DNA from: Desulfobacula sp. | GTDB lineage: Bacteria > Desulfobacterota > Desulfobacteria > Desulfobacterales > Desulfobacteraceae | DNA: 5,458 bases | NCBI GenBank assembly: GCA_011390085.1 | Contig: JAABTB010000183.1 | Location: 1 to 5,458, forward strand | Reading direction: 5' to 3' | In this document: positions 1 to 5,458 of the stretch, in pieces | Layout: each line of letters opens with the position of its first letter | Position numbering within the stretch: position 1 is the stretch's first letter | Translations under genes and position numbers: made by a program | Notes under the pieces: model-generated | The model's input: the letters and a program-made list of their open reading frames with translations, nothing else | What the model was told of the DNA's origin: nothing | The model's database searches: none

Positions 1-1
1 G

Positions 2-88
2 GAACACATGAAAACCCATCAATGGTTCGAATACATCCCGGTATTGCCTGCCGCAGATCAGGTCTGGGATGTTCAGAAAAAACTCTAG
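2..88 (+). CDS. C-terminal end of an unrecognised protein (5' end outside window)
   Basis: The frame beginning at base 2 is open for 28 codons (EHMKTHQWFEYIPVLPAADQ, then VWDVQKKL) and stops at TAG 86-88. A strong intrinsic terminator starts 15 bases after this stop on the same strand, which is the main reason to believe a real gene ends here. The visible tail has several aromatic residues, no obvious membrane segment and no motif I can assign to a family. An internal ATG at 8-10 lies in the same frame, but the reading is open to the window edge, so the true start is most likely upstream. Function unknown. Confidence is for the existence of a gene end, not for a role. Confidence 0.55.
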   Translation, partial: EHMKTHQWFEYIPVLPAADQVWDVQKKL

Positions 89-103
89 AAATTTTCTCCT
101 CCC

Positions 104-156
104 AGGGGTTCCGTGCCCGGGCATGACTCGGGCATGGAACCCCTTTTCATTTTATT
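104..156 (+). terminator. Strong Rho-independent terminator
   Basis: Bases 104-119 (AGGGGTTCCGTGCCCG) pair with 129-144 (CGGGCATGGAACCCCT) in a 16-bp stem whose only non-Watson-Crick pair is one G-T at 113/135. The loop is 9 bases (120-128). The T-rich tail TTTTCATTTTATT (144-156) follows directly. It lies just after the stop at 86-88 and so ends the upstream transcript, insulating the signalling genes from it. On the opposite strand the hairpin is followed by GGGAGGAGAAAA, with no T tract, so it should work in one direction only. Confidence 0.92.
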
Positions 157-305
157 CGCCGACGGTCAGGATGGAATTTCAGGTTCAGGACCCTGGATTT
201 CTGATAAATATATTGAGTTGAATTTTGGCATTTGGACCGACACCACTACATATTTTGGTTGCCATTCAATAAACCGGAATGTATTATCTTCTGAAAAAAT
301 ATGAA

Positions 306-332
306 TTGTTGAGTATCTTAAAGATCTATAAT
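306..332 (+). promoter_or_regulatory. Candidate sigma-70 type promoter for the response regulator-cyclase operon
   Basis: A perfect -10 box TATAAT lies at 327-332, with TTGTTG (306-311) as a -35 candidate 15 bases upstream. That spacing is shorter than the usual 17, so the -35 may instead be a weaker match around 304-310. A second possibility just downstream is TTGTTG (343-348) with 18 bases to GATAGT (367-372), preceded by TG at 364-365 as in an extended -10. Either would give a leader of roughly 100-135 bases before ATG 474. The spacer of the first candidate contains a small palindrome, ATCTTAAAGAT (315-325). Confidence 0.45.
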
Positions 333-461
333 CGTTTCAGTATTGTTGATTTTTGAAAAGGTCTGTGATAGTTGCAATAACCATAACCCGTTAAGGAGAA
401 TCCCTACAATTATTTTTTCCTAAAATCCGTTTTGGACAATAGTGTTTTAGAAATACAATTT

Positions 462-465
462 GGAG
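462..465 (+). promoter_or_regulatory. Ribosome binding site that decides the response-regulator start
   Basis: GGAG sits 8 bases before ATG 474, an ideal distance. The longer alternative begins with TTG at 432, and the only Shine-Dalgarno-like sequence near it (AAGGAG 393-398) is 33 bases away, too far to serve it. This favours ATG 474 over TTG 432. Confidence 0.7.
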
Positions 466-473
466 ACTCATAT

Positions 474-974
474 ATGAAAGATGAAGAGAAAACGAGAGAT
501 GAATTGATATCAGAACTTAAAACACTTCGCAAAAAATATACTGAATTAAACCAACTCCTTTCAAAAAGACGGAACTTAAATGAAATCGGCGGCACAGAAA
601 CAATTCTGGTTGTAGATGACAATGAATCTACTCGAAGGACGATTGTGGAGATGCTCAAAACATTAGGTTATCATCTTCTTGAGGCTGATTCTTCACAGAA
701 CGCGGTCGAAATTTTTAAATCCCACCAAGCTACAATCCACCTATTGTTATCAGATGTTGTCATGCCTCTAATAAATGGGCCAGAGATGGCTAAAAAGCTG
801 TTAAAACTAAAACCGGAGCTAAAAGTTGTATTTATGTCCGGCTATGCCGGGGATAAAATTATTAACGATGATGTTTTCGAGATTCTTCACTATAAGGAGA
901 TATTTATTGAAAAACCATTCACGATTGAAGAACTTGGCCTGATCGTAAGACAACAACTTGATAAAATAGAATAA
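474..974 (+). CDS. Single-domain (receiver-only) response regulator with short coiled-coil leader
   Basis: Cytoplasmic phospho-acceptor protein of a two-component pathway, 166 residues from ATG 474. Residues about 2-35 are a charged helix with leucine spacing, probably a coiled coil. A receiver domain fills about 40-165. It begins GGTETILVVDD, with the metal-binding acidic pair D48/D49. The phospho-acceptor is D94 in LLLSDVVMP (GAT 753-755), the switch Ser is S122 in FMSGYAG, and the conserved Lys is K147 in IEKPF. All catalytic positions are therefore present. No DNA-binding or enzymatic output domain follows, so it probably signals by protein contact or phosphotransfer. A TTG start at 432 would add 14 residues but lacks a ribosome binding site. 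The diguanylate cyclase starts 19 bases after the stop and is the obvious candidate partner. No histidine kinase is in the window. The receiver closely resembles those at the C-terminus of hybrid kinases. Confidence 0.9.
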   Translation: MKDEEKTRDELISELKTLRKKYTELNQLLSKRRNLNEIGGTETILVVDDNESTRRTIVEMLKTLGYHLLEADSSQNAVEIFKSHQATIHLLLSDVVMPLINGPEMAKKLLKLKPELKVVFMSGYAGDKIINDDVFEILHYKEIFIEKPFTIEELGLIVRQQLDKIE

Positions 975-993
975 TATTTAAAGCAGGTTAAGG

Positions 994-2064
994 ATGATAA
1001 ACAATACATATCCAGAATCCATCGAAGAATCAGGGAATTATCTCAGAATGACTCTTCAGAATATCTCCAAACATAAACTTGCCTATAACCCCAACTCTTA
1101 TTTGTTATGGTATGAATATGCCACCGGGCGAAATGAGCAGTTGATCAAGGATGTCGAGTTGGTCCTTAAGGAAAAACAAACTCTTACCAATGATATCATT
1201 ATCGATCTGATTAGAAACCACTTAGCCGATAGGCAGATAGTGCTTGCTGAAAAAAAAATCAAAGAATTTCAAAATATATTGGTGGAGATGATCACGCACA
1301 TAGGCAATTCAGGTGACGAAATTAACGCCCAGGGCAATGCACTGGAGACCTGTGCCATAGAACTGAGCCAGGCAAAATCCCTGGATGCCATAACCGGGAT
1401 TACGAAACGGATTGTTTTGGAAACAAAATCAATGTTTGATTCCGGCAAAACTCTTAAAAACCGGCTTGACTCCACAATATCCGAAGTCAAGGTACTGAGT
1501 AAAGAACTTGAATGGATAAAGCAGGCAGCCAAGACCGACATGTTGACCGGTCTTTTAAACCGGCGAGGATTTGAAGCGGCGATATCCGAAACCATAGAAA
1601 ATATAAAAAAGGTCCCTGAGCCTTTATCCATCATTATGCTTGACATTGACCATTTTAAAAAAGTGAATGATACCTATGGCCATCTTATTGGTGACAGTGT
1701 TTTAAAGATGCTCGGTAAATTATTAAAAGATTCTATTAAGGGTAAGGATATCGTGGCCCGGTTTGGCGGAGAAGAAATCATTCTGGCGCTTCCGGCAACC
1801 TCACTTGAGGGCGCGTATATACTGGCAGAGCAAATCCGTTCAAGCCTTTCGAAAATGAAATTAAGGATTAAAGATACAGGCAAACCAATCGGAAATATAA
1901 CCATATCCTTAGGCATTGCATTGTATAAGAGCAATGAATCTATTGAGGCGGTCATTAAGCGGGCGGATGACGCCATGTACCGGGCAAAAAAAAATGGAAG
2001 AAACAGAACGGTTACTGAGCTTGATCTTGATACCATCAACCAAGAAAAGAATTGTATGATTTGA
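994..2064 (+). CDS. Diguanylate cyclase (GGDEF protein) with N-terminal helical domain
   Basis: Predicted to condense two GTP to cyclic di-GMP in the cytoplasm. It has 356 residues and no clear membrane segment. Residues about 7-80 (including SYLLWYEYATGRN at 35-47) match the helical N-terminal region seen in many stand-alone proteobacterial GGDEF proteins. This supports the first ATG over ATG 1048, which would cut into that region. A long helical, probably coiled-coil linker follows (about 80-180). The GGDEF domain spans about 180-341. It contains DMLTGLLNRR (182-191), the metal-binding LDID (D217, D219), FKKVNDTYGH (221-230), the active-site loop RFGGEEI (256-262) and the C-terminal RADDAMYRAKKNGRN (323-337). 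The fifth signature residue is Ile rather than Phe. The usual I-site RxxD is KGKD (249-252), so product inhibition may be weakened. No EAL or HD-GYP domain is present. The likely Shine-Dalgarno is AGGTTAAGG at 985-993. Probably co-transcribed with the response regulator. Confidence 0.93.
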   Translation: MINNTYPESIEESGNYLRMTLQNISKHKLAYNPNSYLLWYEYATGRNEQLIKDVELVLKEKQTLTNDIIIDLIRNHLADRQIVLAEKKIKEFQNILVEMITHIGNSGDEINAQGNALETCAIELSQAKSLDAITGITKRIVLETKSMFDSGKTLKNRLDSTISEVKVLSKELEWIKQAAKTDMLTGLLNRRGFEAAISETIENIKKVPEPLSIIMLDIDHFKKVNDTYGHLIGDSVLKMLGKLLKDSIKGKDIVARFGGEEIILALPATSLEGAYILAEQIRSSLSKMKLRIKDTGKPIGNITISLGIALYKSNESIEAVIKRADDAMYRAKKNGRNRTVTELDLDTINQEKNCMI

Positions 2065-2089
2065 CCCGACCAGCCGGGAAAAAGAAAGT
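2065..2089. other. Short junction between convergent operons
   Basis: Only 25 bases separate the cyclase stop (TGA 2062-2064) from the stop of the minus-strand pump gene (TGA read at 2092-2090). It holds a small 4-bp hairpin, CCCG (2065-2068) with CGGG (2075-2078), followed by A-rich sequence on the plus strand. The minus strand shows no T tract after the hairpin either, so no convincing terminator exists for either operon here. Confidence 0.6.
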
Positions 2090-5000
2090 TCATTTTGCTG
2101 AAATCGTTTGCCTGTCTTTCCTGGGTCTCACCCAGTTCAAAAGAACATCCATATAATAATAGACAACAGGCGTGATATACAGGGTCAGGAGCTGGGAAGA
2201 CAGGAGCCCGCCCACAACGGCCAGGCCCAGGGGCTGACGGGATTCTCCCCCGGCTCCGAAGCCCAGGGCAATGGGAAGGGTGCCCATGAGGGCCGACATG
2301 GTGGTCATCATAATGGGCCTGAACCGTACCACGGCTCCCTCGAAAATGGCGTCAATGGGAGCCTTTCCCTCTTTTCGTTCGGCTTCCAGGGCGAAATCGA
2401 TCATCATGATGGCGTTCTTTTTGACAATGCCGATGAGCATGATGATGCCGACAAAGCCGTATAGGTTGAGGTCGCTGCCGAAGATCATGAGGGTGATCAG
2501 TGCCCCGAAACCCGCTGCCGGAAGACCGGAGAGGATGGTGATGGGATGGATATAGCTTTCATAGAGTACGCCAAGGACAATATAGATGACAAAGACGGCA
2601 AGAAGCAGAAGAATCTGGGAACCCGCAAAGGAGGACTGGAAGGCCTGGGCCGTGCCCTGGAAACTGGTGCTCACCGTAGCCGGCAGGACCTCTGTCGACA
2701 AAGACCGGATCAGGACCATGGCATCTCCGAGAGCCACGCCCGGCCTCAGGTTAAAAGAAATCGTCACGGCCGGGAGCTGTCCCAGGTGGTTCACCGTCAG
2801 GGGGCCGATGGTTTTGCTCAGGGCGGCAATGGTATCCAGAGGAATGAGTTGACCGGATTTTGCCCGGATATAGAGCATGCTCAGGGCTGCCGGATCCCCC
2901 TGGTATTTGGGGTCCAGTTCAAGAATCACCTGGTACTGGTTGGTGGGGGCATAGATGGATGATACCTGGCGGGAGCTGTAGGCATAGGACAGGGCATTTT
3001 CGACCTGCATGACGGAAAGGCCCAGGGCTGAGGCCTTGTCCCGGTTGATCTCCACCTGGACCTGGGGATTCCGGATCAAAAGATCACTGGTCACATCCTG
3101 CAGTTCGGGCAAATCCTTCAGTTTTCCCTGGAGTTCTTCAGCCGCGCCGTACAGTTCATCCATATCCTGGCCCTGGAGGGTAAACTGGTACAGACTTTTG
3201 GTAAACATGCCCCCGATCTGGATGGAAGGAATATTTCTCAGAAAGGTTTGAACCCCCGGAACCTTGGAAAGCTTGACCCGAAATTCCTGAAGAATCTCTT
3301 CCGCCGAAAGCGCCCGCTCCTCCCGGGGTTTGAGGCGGAGAAACAAGCGGCCCCCGCCTTTTCCAATGGAGGACATGAACCCGTCAATATTGGGATCTGC
3401 CGCAACAATAGCGGAAACCGATTCCTGATGGCGTTTCATTTCCTCAAAAGAAGTCCCCTGGGCCATTTCAGTGCTTCCGTTGAGCCTTCCCGTATCCTCG
3501 ACCGGTAAAAATCCCGTGGGGATAATGGTAAACAGCCAGCCCGTGACAAAGGTGATGAGAAAGATAACGGCAAGGGTGGTTCTTCGATAGTTCAGGACCT
3601 GTCTCAGGGATCGTTCATATAGCCGGCGCACGCCGTCAAAGAAACGCTCAAAGAGAAGATACAGCCTGCCGTGCTCAGACGTCTTTGGCGGTTTTAAAAA
3701 TCGGGAACAGAGCATGGGGGTGAGGGTCAGGGACACCAGACCGGACACCAGGATGGCCGCGCTGATGGTGACCGCGAATTCGTGAAGGAGCCGGCCGAGA
3801 ATCCCCCCCATGAACAGCACCGGAATAAAAACCGCCACCAGGGAGACGGTCATTGAAATGATGGTGAATCCGATCTCCCTTGATCCTTTAAAGGCTGCTT
3901 CCATGGCGGTTTCCCCCTTTTCCATGTGGCGGACAATATTTTCCAGCATGACAATGGCGTCATCCACCACAAAACCCACGGACAGGGTCAGCGCCATCAT
4001 GGAGATATTGTTCAGGGAAAAGCCCATCACCATCATGACGGAAAAGGTTCCGACAATGGAAAGCGGTACGGCCAGAGAGGGAATAATGGTGGCGGAAAGG
4101 TTCCGGAGAAAAAGGAAGATCACCAGGATAACGAGGCCGATGGTCAGAATCAGAGTGAATTTGACGTCGTGCATGGATTCCCGGATGAGCTGGGAACGGT
4201 CGAAGAGCACATGCAGCTCCACCGAGGCCGGGATCTGGTCCCGGAACGAGGGTAAAAATTTTTTCACATTATCGACCACCTCAATGGTATTGGTTCCCGG
4301 CTGGCGCTGGATGGCCAGGACAATGGCCCGGGTATTGTTGTACCAGCCTGCGCTCCGGTTGTTTTCCACACTGTCGATCACCTGCCCCAGTTCCTGGAGT
4401 CGGACCGGGGAACCGTCCCTATAGGCCACTATGATATCCCGGTATTCGGCAGCCTTAAACAACTGGCCTTTGGATTCAATGGTAAAGGCCTGCTTTGCCC
4501 CGTCGATGACGCCGGTGGGAAGATTGACATTGGCATTGTTGATGGCTGCGGCCACCTCGTCAATACCGATCTTCCGGGAGGCCAGGGCCTTGGGGTCCAA
4601 TTGGACCCGGACGGCGAATTTCTGGGACCCGTAGATATTGACCTGGGCCACCCCGCTGATGGTGGAGATCCGCCTGGCAATGAGGGTCTGGGCATATTCA
4701 TCCACCGTGGACAGGGGCAGGGTCGGGGAGCTGAGGGCCAAAAAAAGGATGGGCTGGTCCGCGGGATTGACCTTTCTGAAGGACGGGGGCGTGGTCATGT
4801 CGTCGGGCAACTGGCGGGTGGCTAGGGAGATGGCGGCCTGGACATCCTGGGCCGCCGCATCAATATCCCGGTCCAGGGCAAACTGGAGGGTGATGCTGGT
4901 GGAGCCGATGCCGCTGCTGGAGGTCATGGAATCCACACCGGCAATGGTGGACAACTGGTTCTCCAAGGGAATAGCAACGGCCGAGGCCATGGTATCGGGA

Positions 5001-5164
5001 TTGGCGCCGGACAGGGAGGCATTCACCTGGATGGTCGGGAAATCCACATTGGGCAGGTCATTCACCGGAAGCAACTGGTAGGAGACGACACCGAAAATGA
5101 GGATGGCCGTCATGATCAGGGAGGTCATGATGGGCCGGCGGATAAAAAGCTCCGCAATGTTCAT
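2090..5164 (-). CDS. RND multidrug efflux permease, HAE1 family, MdtB/MdtC-like
   Basis: Inner-membrane proton-driven antiporter that would pump drugs, bile-salt-like or other amphipathic compounds from the periplasm or membrane into a tripartite channel. Its 1024 residues match the family length, and it looks intact. It begins with LFIRRPIMT and TM1 (about 12-29). The first large periplasmic porter loop follows, then TM2-TM6 (about 338-485), TM7 (about 529-548), the second porter loop, and TM8-TM12 (about 847-1003). Proton-relay residues are all present: D401/D402 in TM4 (GFVVDDAIVMLEN), K916 in TM10 (GIVKKNAIMMIDF) and R949 in FRPIMMTT. The TM4 DD pair and overall sequence fit drug (HAE1) rather than heavy-metal pumps. 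It shares features with both E. coli MdtB and MdtC. ATG 5164-5162 overlaps the adaptor stop as ATGA, with AAGGGGA (5180-5174) 9 bases upstream. No second permease follows. Confidence 0.96.
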   Translation of the reverse strand: MNIAELFIRRPIMTSLIMTAILIFGVVSYQLLPVNDLPNVDFPTIQVNASLSGANPDTMASAVAIPLENQLSTIAGVDSMTSSSGIGSTSITLQFALDRDIDAAAQDVQAAISLATRQLPDDMTTPPSFRKVNPADQPILFLALSSPTLPLSTVDEYAQTLIARRISTISGVAQVNIYGSQKFAVRVQLDPKALASRKIGIDEVAAAINNANVNLPTGVIDGAKQAFTIESKGQLFKAAEYRDIIVAYRDGSPVRLQELGQVIDSVENNRSAGWYNNTRAIVLAIQRQPGTNTIEVVDNVKKFLPSFRDQIPASVELHVLFDRSQLIRESMHDVKFTLILTIGLVILVIFLFLRNLSATIIPSLAVPLSIVGTFSVMMVMGFSLNNISMMALTLSVGFVVDDAIVMLENIVRHMEKGETAMEAAFKGSREIGFTIISMTVSLVAVFIPVLFMGGILGRLLHEFAVTISAAILVSGLVSLTLTPMLCSRFLKPPKTSEHGRLYLLFERFFDGVRRLYERSLRQVLNYRRTTLAVIFLITFVTGWLFTIIPTGFLPVEDTGRLNGSTEMAQGTSFEEMKRHQESVSAIVAADPNIDGFMSSIGKGGGRLFLRLKPREERALSAEEILQEFRVKLSKVPGVQTFLRNIPSIQIGGMFTKSLYQFTLQGQDMDELYGAAEELQGKLKDLPELQDVTSDLLIRNPQVQVEINRDKASALGLSVMQVENALSYAYSSRQVSSIYAPTNQYQVILELDPKYQGDPAALSMLYIRAKSGQLIPLDTIAALSKTIGPLTVNHLGQLPAVTISFNLRPGVALGDAMVLIRSLSTEVLPATVSTSFQGTAQAFQSSFAGSQILLLLAVFVIYIVLGVLYESYIHPITILSGLPAAGFGALITLMIFGSDLNLYGFVGIIMLIGIVKKNAIMMIDFALEAERKEGKAPIDAIFEGAVVRFRPIMMTTMSALMGTLPIALGFGAGGESRQPLGLAVVGGLLSSQLLTLYITPVVYYYMDVLLNWVRPRKDRQTISAK

Positions 5165-5458
5165 GGCTTTTGTTCCCCTTGGCCTGACGGATTCTTTGCT
5201 TCTATGACGGCGCCGGGAGTAAGCCGCAACTGACCATCTACCACAATGGTTTCCCCGGAGGCCAATCCGTTTTCGATCACAATTTCCTCTCCCATGGCCG
5301 GGCCCACGGTGACGGGGCGGACCTCAACGGTCTTGTCCGGTTTAACGATGTATACGAACTGGCCCTGCTGGCCGGTCTGGACGGCATTGGCGGGAACGGT
5401 GACAGCGTTTTTCAGGGAGGCCAGCGTCATGACCACATCCGTAAACCGGCCCGGCCAG
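5161..5458 (-). CDS. RND efflux membrane fusion protein (periplasmic adaptor), C-terminal part, MdtA-like
   Basis: Adaptor that would link the inner-membrane permease to an outer-membrane channel. Only the last 98 residues are present; the gene continues past the right edge (first complete codon 5457-5455). The visible part starts with WPGRFTDVVMTL, which matches the end of the adaptor beta-barrel (compare LFPNQFVNARM in E. coli MdtA). Next come AVTVPANAVQTGQQGQFVYI and a membrane-proximal domain ending GETIVVDGQLRLTPGAVIEA, the usual adaptor ending. The final residues (KNPSGQGEQKP) are a short polar tail. A GTG at 5436-5434 would be an internal false start, because the frame stays open upstream with homologous sequence. 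The stop TGA (5163-5161) overlaps the permease ATG, so the two proteins are likely made in coupled amounts. The N-terminal lipid or signal anchor, lipoyl and hairpin domains lie outside the window. Confidence 0.92.
   Translation of the reverse strand, partial: WPGRFTDVVMTLASLKNAVTVPANAVQTGQQGQFVYIVKPDKTVEVRPVTVGPAMGEEIVIENGLASGETIVVDGQLRLTPGAVIEAKNPSGQGEQKP
5174..5180 (-). promoter_or_regulatory. Ribosome binding site of the RND permease
   Basis: On the minus strand AAGGGGA (5180-5174) lies 9 bases before the permease ATG (5164) and inside the last codons of the adaptor gene. It supports this start and, with the ATGA overlap, points to independent initiation reinforced by translational coupling. 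Confidence 0.6.

Larger units (their letters stand above)
89..473. other. AT-rich intergenic region and 5' leader of the response regulator
   Basis: Apart from the terminator (104-156) and the candidate promoter (306-332), I see no gene here. From 157 to 305 I can name nothing: no convincing sigma-54 GG-N10-GC pair, no tRNA-like fold and no repeats. Short frames exist, such as a 25-codon frame from ATG 279, but none has a ribosome binding site. The leader 333-473 holds an AAGGAG at 393-398 that serves no start codon at normal distance. It is also open in the response-regulator frame from 387 onward, after the in-frame TAA at 384-386. Confidence 0.6.

Noticed and set aside
227..240. TTGGCA region as a sigma-54 promoter
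   Set aside because: The GG at 227-228 is followed at the required spacing by GA rather than GC, and the flanking bases do not fit the -12 element.
113..304. Plus-strand 63-codon frame after the first gene
   Set aside because: It begins inside the terminator stem, has no ribosome binding site and its translation resembles no protein family.
279..356. 25-codon frame from ATG 279 (MYYLLKKYELLSILKIYNRF...)
   Set aside because: No Shine-Dalgarno sequence, it overlaps the candidate promoter, and its Leu/Lys/Tyr-rich content is what AT-rich DNA gives by chance.
432..473. TTG 432 as the start of the response regulator
   Set aside because: It would add 14 residues, but no ribosome binding site lies at proper distance, whereas ATG 474 has GGAG 8 bases upstream.
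410..658. Minus-strand 82-codon frame opposite the response regulator
   Set aside because: Shadow of a gene with clear receiver-domain homology on the plus strand.
2065..2078. CCCG-loop-CGGG hairpin as a terminator
   Set aside because: Only 4 base pairs, and neither strand has a T tract after it.
1269..2093. Two minus-strand frames (1269-1646 and 1674-2093) opposite the cyclase
   Set aside because: Opposite-strand shadows of a well-conserved GGDEF gene, with no family resemblance or start signals.
3810..4424. Plus-strand 204-codon frame and other long frames opposite the pump gene
   Set aside because: Long opposite-strand frames are expected in GC-rich coding DNA. The translation is rich in Met, Arg and Thr with no recognisable domain, while the minus strand encodes an intact permease.

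Overview
The window looks like chromosomal DNA from a Gram-negative bacterium. It encodes an inner-membrane RND pump with its periplasmic adaptor, plus two-component and c-di-GMP signalling genes. The short helical leader of the response regulator resembles sensor-kinase linkers common in Desulfobacterota, so a deltaproteobacterial-type host is my best guess. That guess is inference only, because no rRNA or other taxonomic marker is present.

Left part (1-974): the last 28 codons of an unrecognised plus-strand gene run off the left edge. A strong intrinsic terminator follows (stem 104-119/129-144 plus a T-rich tail). An AT-rich intergenic stretch of nearly 400 bases then carries a probable promoter with a perfect TATAAT box. 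Next comes a stand-alone receiver-domain response regulator (474-974, preferred start ATG 474).

Middle (994-2064): nineteen bases downstream, on the same strand, is a GGDEF diguanylate cyclase with an N-terminal helical domain and a coiled-coil linker. The two genes are probably co-transcribed. The receiver protein has no output domain of its own, so it may act on the cyclase, but this is inferred from position only.

Right part (2090-5458): on the minus strand, and so convergent with the signalling pair, are a complete 1024-residue RND drug-efflux permease of the MdtB/MdtC type and, upstream of it, the C-terminal 98 residues of its membrane fusion protein, cut by the right edge. The two overlap by ATGA and are almost certainly translationally coupled. 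Sampled 60-base lines of these efflux genes are clearly more GC-rich than the regulator gene.

I saw no tRNA, rRNA, CRISPR array, insertion sequence or obvious new defence system. The points most worth a second look are the response regulator, which looks like the two ends of a hybrid kinase joined together; the non-canonical GGEEI active-site signature and KxxD I-site of the cyclase; and the single-permease form of an MdtABC-like pump.
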